Source: Lachnospiraceae bacterium
GTDB taxonomy: Bacteria; Bacillota; Clostridia; Lachnospirales; Lachnospiraceae
Reading direction: 5' to 3'
DNA length: 64,000 nt
Assembly (NCBI GenBank): GCA_017463255.1
Contig: JAFTPP010000032.1
Coordinates: forward strand, 62,001-126,000
Positions 46,743-54,333 of this stretch are shown piece after piece (the stretch's first letter is position 1; every line of letters starts with the position of its first letter). The position numbers and the translations under genes are program-made. A model generated the notes under the pieces. That model was given only the letters and a program-made list of their open reading frames with translations, made no database searches and had not been told where the DNA came from.

Positions 46743-48110
46743 ATGAAACGACTTCTTATCGTTGATGATGATAATATTAATTGCGTGCTTGCAAAACATG
46801 CCTTAAGCGGGAAATATGATGTATTTACGGTAAATTCAGGACAGGGAGCTTTGGATTTTTTAGAAGAACAATCTGTTGACCTTATTTTAATGGATATTGA
46901 AATGCCGGAAATGAGTGGTAAAGAGGCTGCAAGCAAGATTAAAGAATGTGACAAGTGGAAGAATATTCCGATTATCTTTTTAACAGCAGATTCGAATCCT
47001 CAAACTGAATTTGAGTGTCTGGCATGGGGTGCTGATGACTTTATTACAAAACCGTTTGTGCCCATTGTTATGAATACCCGTGTCAGTAGAATTTTAGAAA
47101 TTTATGATTTGCGTAAGGATTTAGAACACCAGCTTGAAAAAAGGACTAGACAGATGGAAAAAGCTACCATAAAGTCCTTAACGGATGCTTTGACCGGACT
47201 GAATAACAGGGATTATTTTGAAAAGAACTTAACGGAACTGATTGAAAAAGGTGTGGGCGGAACCTTGTTTATGGTTGACCTTGATAATTTTAAAACAATC
47301 AATGATACCTATGGACATATTGTGGGTGATAAGACCTTACAGCATTTTTCGGAAGTGTTAAAACAGTATGCAAGAGAAGGGGATATTGTATGCCGTTTGG
47401 CAGGAGATGAGTTTATTACATTTTATCCTGAACTTAAGAATAAGCATGCAGCTGCAGAAAAAGCAGAGGGTATTATAAAGACTTTTTCTGAGAAAATGGG
47501 AGCACTCGGATATGGGGGTATCGTATCCGTTTCCATTGGTATTATGATGACAGACGGAACCCAGGAGTTTAAGAGCCTTTATAACAAGGCGGATAAGTCT
47601 TTGTATTATGTAAAAAATAACGGAAAAAATGCGTATCATTTTTATGAAGAACATAATAGCAATGAGATTGAACAGATTAATACATTGGTAGATTTAGAGC
47701 ATGTCAGTGAGATGATGGAGAAAGGTTTGACTGATAAAAAAGGTGCATATCATCTGGCTTATGATGAGTTTAAGAATGTATATGATTTTGTTTCAAGATA
47801 TGCTGTGCGTAAAAAACAACCGGTTCAGATTGCTTTGTTTACCATGACTGTTAAAAATGAAGGAAAAAACATATCTCTTGAAGATGTTATGGAATTATGG
47901 GAAGCTTCCCTGATTAGTTCCCTTCGTGCCGTAGATACGGGCACAAGATACAGTAGCAGCCAGTATATGGTAATCTTTTTGGATGTTGACCTTGATAACG
48001 GGAAAAATGTTGCTAAGAGAGTCATTGATAATTTTTATGAAGCAAATGAGCATCTGCGGGATGAGGTACAAGTGATTTTTGATATTAGAACTATGAATCC
48101 GAATATGTAA
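46743..48110 (+). CDS. Response regulator: receiver, GGDEF diguanylate cyclase, and a second degenerate GGDEF-like domain
   Basis: The 455-residue protein begins with a receiver domain ('LLIVDDDNINCVLAKHAL', phospho-site D51 in 'LILMDIEMPEMSG', K ~101 in 'ITKPF'). A GGDEF domain (~155-300) follows, with active site 'RLAGDEF' (220-224; A replaces the first G). The c-di-GMP inhibitory site is RxxD at 211-214, five residues before it. The C-terminal ~145 residues ('VYDFVSRYAVRKKQPVQIALFTM', 'SLRAVDTGTRYSSSQYMVIF') look like another cyclase fold in which the signature has become SSSQY. I start at ATG 46743, because the longer reading lies inside the kinase gene. It is the probable output of the BMP-kinase module. 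Confidence 0.92.
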   Translation: MKRLLIVDDDNINCVLAKHALSGKYDVFTVNSGQGALDFLEEQSVDLILMDIEMPEMSGKEAASKIKECDKWKNIPIIFLTADSNPQTEFECLAWGADDFITKPFVPIVMNTRVSRILEIYDLRKDLEHQLEKRTRQMEKATIKSLTDALTGLNNRDYFEKNLTELIEKGVGGTLFMVDLDNFKTINDTYGHIVGDKTLQHFSEVLKQYAREGDIVCRLAGDEFITFYPELKNKHAAAEKAEGIIKTFSEKMGALGYGGIVSVSIGIMMTDGTQEFKSLYNKADKSLYYVKNNGKNAYHFYEEHNSNEIEQINTLVDLEHVSEMMEKGLTDKKGAYHLAYDEFKNVYDFVSRYAVRKKQPVQIALFTMTVKNEGKNISLEDVMELWEASLISSLRAVDTGTRYSSSQYMVIFLDVDLDNGKNVAKRVIDNFYEANEHLRDEVQVIFDIRTMNPNM

Positions 48111-48116
48111 ACATAA

Positions 48117-48154
48117 GAAAAGTGTTCATTCAACATGGAATGAACACTTTTTTT
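48117..48154. terminator. Bidirectional terminator between the REC-GGDEF gene and the small minus-strand gene
   Basis: AAAAGTGTTCATTC (48118-48131) pairs with GAATGAACACTTTT (48138-48151), with T's on the plus side and A's before it for the minus strand. Confidence 0.92.
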
Positions 48155-48155
48155 G

Positions 48156-48416
48156 CTAGATGCCCGGTCTTTCGATAATAACATCCTGAAAGTCCTGCTT
48201 AAATTGTGCTTCGCGTTTGGCGCTGGCTTCACTTGCAAGATCCATATATTTAATGAACACTTCATCCATTGGAAGTCCGGTTTCTTTTGAAAGCTCTTCC
48301 ATAACGGGTTTCAGACGTTCCAATTGTTCGGAAATTCGTACTTTTTGAGGATCAACATCAGCAAGTTTAATTTCAGCATAATCGTTAATGCGTTTTAAAA
48401 ATTCCTGGTCAGTCAT
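48156..48416 (-). CDS. Small hypothetical protein, predicted helical
   Basis: An 86-residue, Glu/Lys-rich protein of unrecognised family ('MTDQEFLKRINDYAEIKLADVDPQKVRISEQLERL' onwards), with 'ERLKPVMEELSKETGLPMDEVFIKYMDLASEASAKREAQF' suggesting two or three helices. ATG 48416 has GGAGG directly upstream on the minus strand; the longer ORF to 48458 lacks one. A terminator follows its stop. I see no membrane helix, signal peptide or metal motif. Confidence 0.7.
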   Translation of the reverse strand: MTDQEFLKRINDYAEIKLADVDPQKVRISEQLERLKPVMEELSKETGLPMDEVFIKYMDLASEASAKREAQFKQDFQDVIIERPGI

Positions 48417-48486
48417 AATTGCCTCCGTATATTTTTTATCCGTTATGTATTGTAACATTCAAATCTTATTAGTGTAAAGAGTATAC

Positions 48487-48515
48487 TTGAGAAGTTTGTC
48501 TTAATTTGATATTAT
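48487..48515 (+). promoter_or_regulatory. Candidate sigma-A promoter of DUF1015-glgB-mscS
   Basis: TTGAGA (48487-48492), 17-base spacer, TATTAT (48510-48515). Confidence 0.6.
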
Positions 48516-48550
48516 ATTTTTATAAATTAAAGCATTTAACGGAGGATAAT

Positions 48551-49783
48551 ATGGCAAATATAAGACCATTTAAAGCTATCAGACCAAGAGAGGACCTTGC
48601 GGATAAAATTGCAGCCCTTCCCTATGATGTCTATAGCAGAAAAGAAGCAAAAGAAAAAGTACAAGGTGATACATATACTTTTTTACGAATCGACAGACCA
48701 GAAACCCAGTTTGAAGATGATTTTGATATGTATTCAAAAGAAGCATATCAGAAAGCTCATGACATGTTATGGGATATGGTAAGCCGCGGTGAGTTTGTAC
48801 AGGATGACACAGCAATTTACTATGTTTACGAGCAGATTATGGATGGCAGAAGCCAGACAGGTATTGTTGCTGTTGCTTCAGCAGATGATTACGATAATGC
48901 AGTGATTAAAAAACATGAGAATACCCGTGAGGAAAAGGAATTAGACAGAATTTGTCATGTTGATGTTTGTAATGCCCAAACAGGTCCTATTTTCTTAGCT
49001 TACAGAAGAAATGAAATTATCAGGGATGAGATTTTAAAGGCAAAAAAGGAAAAACCGGTTTATCAGTTTGTGTCTGATGACGGAATCAGTCACTCTGTAT
49101 GGTGTATTACAGATTCTGATGCTAACAATAGAATTAAAGATGCATTTGCAGGAATTGATTCTATCTATATTGCTGACGGTCATCACAGATGCGCATCCGC
49201 TGTTAAGGTATGTAAGAAGCGCAGAGCACAATATCCTGAATATACGGGTGAAGAAGAATTTAACTTCTTCCTTTCCGTTTTATTTGCAGATGAAGAATTG
49301 ATGATTATGGATTATAATCGTGTGGTTAAGGATTTAAATGGCAATACTAAAGAAGAATTCATGGATAAAGTGGCTGAAAAATTTGAGCTTTCAGAGATTT
49401 CCAAGAACGAAGCAAAACCTACTAAAAAAGGTACTTTTGGTATGTTCATTGACGGAAAATGGTATTTGTTGACCTATAAAGGATGTGTGAGCAATGACCC
49501 TGTAGAAGCTTTGGATGTATCTGTTTTACAGAATGAATTATTAGAGCCTGTACTTGGTATTTTGGATCCAAAGACTGACAACCGAATTGATTTTGTTGGT
49601 GGTATCCGTGGTATGGCTGAACTTGAAAAAAGAGTGAATTCAGACTGTGTTGTTGCGTTCTCTATGTATCCCACATCTATTAGTGAATTGTTTGAAGTTG
49701 CGGATGCAGGAAAACTTATGCCACCAAAATCTACATGGTTTGAACCTAAGTTAAGAAGCGGATTGTTTATTCATGGTATTTAA
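48551..49783 (+). CDS. DUF1015-family protein
   Basis: A 410-residue protein beginning 'MANIRPFKAIRPREDLADKIAALPYDVYSRKEAKE', the hallmark DUF1015 opening, with 'IYYVYEQIMDGRSQTGIVAVASADDYDNAVIKKHENTREEKELDR', 'YIADGHHRCASAVKV' and 'FFLSVLFADEELMIMDYNRVV'. 'IADGHHR' is ParB/sulfiredoxin-like. The family is widespread in anaerobes, often near serA or asd, and its function is not firmly established. ATG 48551 follows GGAGGA. glgB starts 26 bases downstream. Confidence 0.9.
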   Translation: MANIRPFKAIRPREDLADKIAALPYDVYSRKEAKEKVQGDTYTFLRIDRPETQFEDDFDMYSKEAYQKAHDMLWDMVSRGEFVQDDTAIYYVYEQIMDGRSQTGIVAVASADDYDNAVIKKHENTREEKELDRICHVDVCNAQTGPIFLAYRRNEIIRDEILKAKKEKPVYQFVSDDGISHSVWCITDSDANNRIKDAFAGIDSIYIADGHHRCASAVKVCKKRRAQYPEYTGEEEFNFFLSVLFADEELMIMDYNRVVKDLNGNTKEEFMDKVAEKFELSEISKNEAKPTKKGTFGMFIDGKWYLLTYKGCVSNDPVEALDVSVLQNELLEPVLGILDPKTDNRIDFVGGIRGMAELEKRVNSDCVVAFSMYPTSISELFEVADAGKLMPPKSTWFEPKLRSGLFIHGI

Positions 49784-49809
49784 TGTAAACCGGAAAGGAG
49801 CGATACTTT

Positions 49810-52056
49810 ATGGACAAAAAATTATATAAATTGATGAATTGGCCCAGAATTGAAAGTATTGTTTATTCAGAAGAGGATCACCCATCAGAAATATTGGGTG
49901 CACATAAGGTATCAGGTGGTGTTCTGATTCAGACTTACCATCCCGGTGCAAAAGATGTATATATTTATGATAAAGCATCTAATACAGAATACAGAATGGA
50001 ACTTGTGGACGAGGAGGGCTTTTTTGCAATTCTTCTTCCTCAAAAAACGGTTAAGGAATATACCTATTCCGTTGTTTATAAGGATCATACGGAAAAAGAA
50101 ATTATAGATCCGTATCTTTTTAAAACAACAGTAACAAAAAAGGATTTGGAGCGTTTTCATGGCGGTATTCATTATGAAGCTTATCAGAAATTCGGAGCAC
50201 ATATTACTGAAATAGATGGCGTAAAAGGAACTGAATTTGTTGTTTGGGCACCGAATGCAATCAGAGTTTCGGTTGTCGGTGATTTTAATCATTGGGACGG
50301 CAGAATTCATCAGATGGAACGTTTGTGGGACGGAGAAGTCTTTTCTTTGTTTGTTCCTGAACTTTCAGATAATGAATTATATAAGTTCGAAGTTAAAATG
50401 AAAAATGGCTTAACGGTTTTAAAAGCTGACCCATTTTCAAGATGTCAGCAGGTAAGACCATATACGGCATCAATTACACAGAGTAACAGTGAGTTTAAAT
50501 GGACGGACGATAAATATCTTACGGAACGTGAAAAAAAGAATTATCACATGATGCCAATGAATATTTTGGAAGTTTACCTTACAAGCTTTGGCAAAAAAGA
50601 AGATGGTTCTTTTATGAATTATCAGGAAATGACAGAACCGCTTATTGCTAAGTTAAAAGAAAGAGGTGCAACCCATGTGGAATTTATGCCGGTTATGGAG
50701 CATCCCCTTGATGAATCATTAGGATATCAGGTTCTTGGTTATTATGCACCAACTTCACGTTTTGGCACTCCTGATGATTTTAAAGCCTTGATTAACAGTC
50801 TGCATAAAGAAGGTATTGGTGTTATTTTAGACTGGGTTCCTTCCCATTTTCCTAAGGATGCCTGTGGTCTCGGTTATTTTGACGGAACGGCGTTGTATCA
50901 TTGCGAGGACCCAAGAAAAGGTGAGCAGCCTGAATGGGGGACTTATGTATTTGATTACGGGCGCAAAGAAGTATCCAACTATTTGATTGCAAATGGTTTG
51001 TACTGGGTAGAAGAATTTCATGCAGACGGTATTAGATTCGATGCTGTTTCCAGCATGCTATATCTGGATTACGGAAGAAGGAACGGAGAGTGGGTTGCAA
51101 ACATATATGGCGGCAATGAAAACTTAGAAGCTGCTGAGTTTATCAAACACTTTAACTCCATTCTTCATAAAAAATACAAAGGTGTAATAACTATTGCAGA
51201 AGAGGCCAGTGCATGGCCTATGGTAACCGGTGAGTTAAATGAAGGTGGATTAGGATTCGATTTTAAATGGAATTCCGGTTGGAAGAATGATTTTTATGAG
51301 TATATTTCCTATGACCCGTTTTTTAGAAGCCATCATCATAACGAACTTACATTCAGTATGATTTATCAATACTGTGAGAACTTTATTTTACCATTTTCCC
51401 ATGATGATGTTTTACTGGATAAAATGCCGGGAACTTATGATGAGAAGATTGCAAATTTAAAAGCATCCTATGTATATCAGATGACGCATCCTGGTAAAAA
51501 ATTGAATTTTATGGGTATTGATTCGGTTACAGAAGATTTTGTAAAGGATTTGAATGCGCTCTATTTAAGTGAAAAGGCATTGTATGAGTGGGATGCATTG
51601 CCGGAAGGTTTTGAGTGGATTAATAATATTGCTTCAAAAGAAAATATTCTTGTGTTTTTAAGAAAGAACAAAACGGATACTGTTCTTGTTGTGCTTAATT
51701 TTGCCAACAAAAAGTATGAACAGTACAAAGTTGGGGTTCCTTTTGAAGGTAAATATAAAGAAATCTTTTGTTCAGATGATGAGGCATATGGCGGAAAGGG
51801 AATCCGTAATAAACGTGTTAAGACGTCTAAAAAAGAAGAAGCCGACACCAGAGAAGATTCCATCACCATTGATATTGCACCTCTTAGTGCACATATCTTT
51901 AAATGTGAAAAGGCTGCCACGCCAAGCACTAAATCTGTAAAAAAGACAGCGGCTAAAAAGTCTGTTTCTAAAAAGAATTTAAAAGCAGAATTAGAATTAA
52001 AGTACATGCAGGCTGAAGAAAGCATTGCAAAAGGAAGCGAAAGGATAAAAGAGTAA
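49810..52056 (+). CDS. glgB: 1,4-alpha-glucan branching enzyme with Lys-rich C-terminal tail
   Basis: The 748-residue enzyme introduces alpha-1,6 branches in glycogen. An N-terminal CBM48 pair (~20-225, 'EFVVWAPNAIRVSVVGDFNHWDGRIHQM') precedes the GH13 barrel. Catalytic regions are intact: I 'VILDWVPSHF', II 'HADGIRFDAVSSM' (nucleophile D), III 'TIAEEASAWP' (acid/base E), IV 'LPFSHDDV'. After the beta domain there is a ~50-residue Lys/Ala/Ser tail ('KSVKKTAAKKSVSKKNLKAE') ending in a charged helix, which I do not expect in a standard GlgB. The stop overlaps the mscS start (TAATG). Confidence 0.95.
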   Translation: MDKKLYKLMNWPRIESIVYSEEDHPSEILGAHKVSGGVLIQTYHPGAKDVYIYDKASNTEYRMELVDEEGFFAILLPQKTVKEYTYSVVYKDHTEKEIIDPYLFKTTVTKKDLERFHGGIHYEAYQKFGAHITEIDGVKGTEFVVWAPNAIRVSVVGDFNHWDGRIHQMERLWDGEVFSLFVPELSDNELYKFEVKMKNGLTVLKADPFSRCQQVRPYTASITQSNSEFKWTDDKYLTEREKKNYHMMPMNILEVYLTSFGKKEDGSFMNYQEMTEPLIAKLKERGATHVEFMPVMEHPLDESLGYQVLGYYAPTSRFGTPDDFKALINSLHKEGIGVILDWVPSHFPKDACGLGYFDGTALYHCEDPRKGEQPEWGTYVFDYGRKEVSNYLIANGLYWVEEFHADGIRFDAVSSMLYLDYGRRNGEWVANIYGGNENLEAAEFIKHFNSILHKKYKGVITIAEEASAWPMVTGELNEGGLGFDFKWNSGWKNDFYEYISYDPFFRSHHHNELTFSMIYQYCENFILPFSHDDVLLDKMPGTYDEKIANLKASYVYQMTHPGKKLNFMGIDSVTEDFVKDLNALYLSEKALYEWDALPEGFEWINNIASKENILVFLRKNKTDTVLVVLNFANKKYEQYKVGVPFEGKYKEIFCSDDEAYGGKGIRNKRVKTSKKEEADTREDSITIDIAPLSAHIFKCEKAATPSTKSVKKTAAKKSVSKKNLKAELELKYMQAEESIAKGSERIKE

Positions 52057-52922
52057 TGGGTATATTGTTATCTTCAGATAAAATTGACACCGGCGCAATA
52101 GAACGTTTTTTGGAAGAATTGCCGGGTAAGGCATTAAGCCTTGGGGTGAGAGTGCTTTTAGCACTGGTTGTATTCTTTATTTGTATCAAATTAATTAAAC
52201 TGGTGCGTAAGATTTTAAAGAGGGCATTAACAAAAGCCAATGCTGATGTTGGTGTGATTCAATTTCTTGATTCCGCAGTTAAAGCAGTATTGTATCTTCT
52301 TGTAATTTTTATGCTTGCCACAAGCTTTGGCCTTGATGCAGCAAGTGTTATTGCTGTGGTAGGTTCTGCTGGTGTTACGGTAGGTCTTGCGTTACAGGGA
52401 AGCTTAAGCAACCTTGCAGGAGGTGTATTAATTCTTTTGTTAAAACCATTCCGTGTAGGTGACTATATTATTGAAGATGGTCACAGCAATGAAGGAACGG
52501 TTCATGAAATCGGTTTGTTTTATACAAAGTTAAAAACCGGCGATAACAGAATTGTAGTGTTACCAAACGGCTCACTGGCTAATACCAGTTTAACCAATGT
52601 AACCACTTCGGACAGAAGAAGAGTTGATTTTAACTTTGGTATCGGATATCAGTGCGACATTAATAAAGCCAAGGATATTGTAAAAGAAATTCTTCTTTCG
52701 GAAGAAAAGTCTTTGAAAAATGAGGATATTTCAGTATTTGTTGCCAATCTTGCAGCCAGTGAAGTGACCATTGGTGCCAGATGTTGGACCCTAACTTCTG
52801 ATTATTGGGAAGTAAAATGGGGTGTAACGGAAAAAGTGAAATATGCTTTTGATAAGGCCGACATTGAAATTCCATATAATAAGATGGATGTATATGTGAA
52901 GGAAACAGTCGAAAAACAGTAG
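52056..52922 (+). CDS. mscS: Small-conductance mechanosensitive channel, MscS family
   Basis: A 288-residue MscS-type channel that releases solutes under hypo-osmotic stress. There are three N-terminal helices (~28-48, ~70-90, and the pore-lining TM3 'VIAVVGSAGVTVGLALQGSLSNLAGGVLILLLKPFRVGDYI'). The cytosolic beta and alpha/beta domains follow ('GTVHEIGLFYTKLKTGDNRIVVLPNGSLANTSLTN'). It overlaps the glgB stop by one base, so translation is coupled. Confidence 0.95.
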   Translation: MGILLSSDKIDTGAIERFLEELPGKALSLGVRVLLALVVFFICIKLIKLVRKILKRALTKANADVGVIQFLDSAVKAVLYLLVIFMLATSFGLDAASVIAVVGSAGVTVGLALQGSLSNLAGGVLILLLKPFRVGDYIIEDGHSNEGTVHEIGLFYTKLKTGDNRIVVLPNGSLANTSLTNVTTSDRRRVDFNFGIGYQCDINKAKDIVKEILLSEEKSLKNEDISVFVANLAASEVTIGARCWTLTSDYWEVKWGVTEKVKYAFDKADIEIPYNKMDVYVKETVEKQ

Positions 52923-52952
52923 ATGTGGCAAATTATGTTGAAGTAAAGAGAG

Positions 52953-53002
52953 TGGGGTCTACCGGAGCAAAAATGCTCTGTAGACCCCATAAAGCGTTTT
53001 TT
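52953..53002 (+). terminator. Large hairpin after mscS, terminator-like
   Basis: TGGGGTCTAC (52953-52962) pairs with GTAGACCCCA (52980-52989), extended by GGAGC/GCTCT around an A-rich loop. Six T's come 7 bases later (52997-53002), so it is a non-classical terminator. Its arm motif recurs in the two hairpins downstream. Confidence 0.55.
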
Positions 53003-53034
53003 AGAGATAAAAAAGCTTCGTTTTTGTTGCGTTT

Positions 53035-53069
53035 AGGGTCTATAATGCAATTGCTTGATACCAGACCCT
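53035..53069. repeat. Hairpin with AGGGTCT/AGACCCT arms
   Basis: AGGGTCT (53035-53041) pairs with AGACCCT (53063-53069). A small palindrome GCAATTGC lies in the loop. It shares arm sequence with the hairpins at 52953 and 53087. Confidence 0.6.
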
Positions 53070-53086
53070 GAAGAACTAGTAAATAC

Positions 53087-53121
53087 GGGGTCTGATATAA
53101 AAAAATAAAGTTGCAGACCCT
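53087..53121. repeat. Hairpin with GGGGTCTG/CAGACCCT arms
   Basis: GGGTCTG (53088-53094) pairs with CAGACCC (53114-53120), with a G-T extension. It is the third hairpin of the same arm family in ~170 bases. Confidence 0.6.
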
Positions 53122-53154
53122 CAGACACTTCTGAACTTCGTCCTAAAATACCGG

Positions 53155-53210
53155 AAAGAGGAGACGTCGAACAAACGCAAGTGAAAAGAGGGGACGTCGA
53201 ACAAACGCAA
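53155..53210 (+). repeat. Two 26-bp direct repeats, 30-bp period
   Basis: Copies at 53155-53180 and 53185-53210 differ only at one base (A53162 against G53192). The shared core is GACGTCGAACAAACGCAA. Separated by GTGA. Confidence 0.85.
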
Positions 53211-53225
53211 CACTAGTGTTGCGTT
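53204..53225. repeat. Perfect 22-bp palindrome
   Basis: AACGCAACACT (53204-53214) is followed by its exact reverse complement (53215-53225). It begins inside the second 26-bp repeat. The remainder of 53226-53300 shows no gene or clear structure. Confidence 0.8.
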
Positions 53226-53307
53226 ACAAATTGCGTGTTATGTTAGTTATGGCACTAGTATTTGAAGCAATTTGAACGGATTCTCGTGACTCGAGATAGA
53301 TAAAAAA

Positions 53308-53337
53308 AGACCAGCAAATTTGCTGGTCTGTTTTTTT
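53308..53337. terminator. Bidirectional terminator downstream of tRNA-Thr
   Basis: A perfect 22-bp inverted repeat AGACCAGCAAA/TTTGCTGGTCT (53308-53329), with seven A's before and seven T's after. It terminates the minus-strand tRNA and any plus-strand readthrough. Confidence 0.9.
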
Positions 53338-53339
53338 AA

Positions 53340-53412
<73 letters not shown>

Positions 53413-53437
53413 ATATGATATATTTCGAACAAAGGTT

Positions 53438-53466
53438 ATTATAAATGGTTTGCAATAAGATTGCAA
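53438..53466 (-). promoter_or_regulatory. Sigma-A promoter of tRNA-Thr
   Basis: On the minus strand: TTGCAA (53466-53461), 17-base spacer, TATAAT (53443-53438), 25 bases from the tRNA 5' end. The -35 and spacer lie in an inverted repeat (53443-53473). Confidence 0.75.
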
Positions 53467-53473
53467 GCCATTT
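53443..53473. repeat. 14-bp inverted repeat overlapping the tRNA-Thr promoter
   Basis: AAATGGTTTGCAAT (53443-53456) and ATTGCAAGCCATTT (53460-53473) pair with one G-T around a three-base centre. Confidence 0.7.
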
Positions 53474-53496
53474 TTAGAAGTGGGAAAGTTATGTAT

Positions 53497-53519
53497 CCCG
53501 TATATTAAATACGGGTTTT
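53497..53519. terminator. Short hairpin between tRNA-Thr and the ABC permease
   Basis: CCCGTAT (53497-53503) pairs with ATACGGG (53509-53515), with TTTT on the plus side. Its orientation does not suit the minus-strand permease well, so the role is unclear. Confidence 0.4.
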
Positions 53520-53544
53520 GTTATAGTAATTTGGGTTAATTTAA

Positions 53545-54333
53545 TTATGACATAAAGAATTGTGTTAGTTTTTTCTCCATGAATTGCAGAATAAAGTAAA
53601 GAATTAAGGCGATGAAGCAAAGAATTAGAATGCTCATGATTAACCAGTCGAGTTTAAAAACCTGGGTGGAGTAGATAATAATATATCCAAGTCCCCGTCT
53701 TGCAGCCAGGAATTCTCCGATGATGACACCAACCAGACATAAGCCGATGTTAACTTTCATATTGCTTAGAATAACCGGAACACAACCCGGTAAAATGATT
53801 TTTAAAAGCACATCTTTTTTGGTTCCGCCTAAGGTATATATTAACTTGGCAGATTCTTCGTCTGATTGTTTAAAGCCATAATACAGATTAATAATTGAAC
53901 CAAAAATAGCAACGCTCATACCTGCGATAATAATGGTTTTACTGCCTGTGCCTAACCATACAATGAGTAACGGCGCAAGGGCTGACTTGGGTAATGAATT
54001 TAATGCTACTAAAAAAGGTTCGAACACTTTAGCGGCAGTAGAAAATATCCACAATAATATGGCAATTAATACACTGACTAGAACGGTCAATACGAAACTT
54101 AACATAGTTTCATACAATGTAACACCTGTATGAACAAGAATTCCTCCGTTAAGAGATACTTCATGAATGCTTTCTATGACGCCTGTTGGTGAACTAAAGA
54201 AAAAGGAATCAATAATACCAAATCTGCTTGCAAATTCCCATATAAGAATAAAAGAAAAGAGAATTAAAAATCTGGCAGCAATGATTAATCGTTTGTTACG
54301 GATTAAGTTTCTTTCATAGATTTTCTGTTCCAT
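53545..54333 (-). CDS. ABC transporter permease, NitT/TauT (SsuC/TauC-like) family
   Basis: A 262-residue permease with ~6 helices. 'NSLPKSALAPLLIVWLGTGSKTIIIAGMSVAIFGSIINLYYGFKQSDEES' contains the EAA-type loop ('LGGTKKDVLLKIILPGCVPVILSNMKVNIGLCLVGVIIGEFLAARRGLGYII') that contacts the ATPase. Members import nitrate, taurine, sulfonates, or thiamin precursors (ThiX/HMP). ATG 54333 has GGGAGG upstream on the minus strand. It overlaps the ATPase gene by 20 bases. No substrate-binding protein is in the neighbourhood. Confidence 0.9.
   Translation of the reverse strand: MEQKIYERNLIRNKRLIIAARFLILFSFILIWEFASRFGIIDSFFFSSPTGVIESIHEVSLNGGILVHTGVTLYETMLSFVLTVLVSVLIAILLWIFSTAAKVFEPFLVALNSLPKSALAPLLIVWLGTGSKTIIIAGMSVAIFGSIINLYYGFKQSDEESAKLIYTLGGTKKDVLLKIILPGCVPVILSNMKVNIGLCLVGVIIGEFLAARRGLGYIIIYSTQVFKLDWLIMSILILCFIALILYFILQFMEKKLTQFFMS

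Noticed and set aside
51561..52025. Antisense ORF of 154 residues in glgB
   Set aside because: Shadow of the glgB C-terminal region, Ser/Leu-rich composition as expected from the complement of a Lys/Glu-rich frame.
53155..53210. CRISPR array from the repeated 26-mer
   Set aside because: Only two copies with a 4-base separation, no spacers of normal length and no cas genes.
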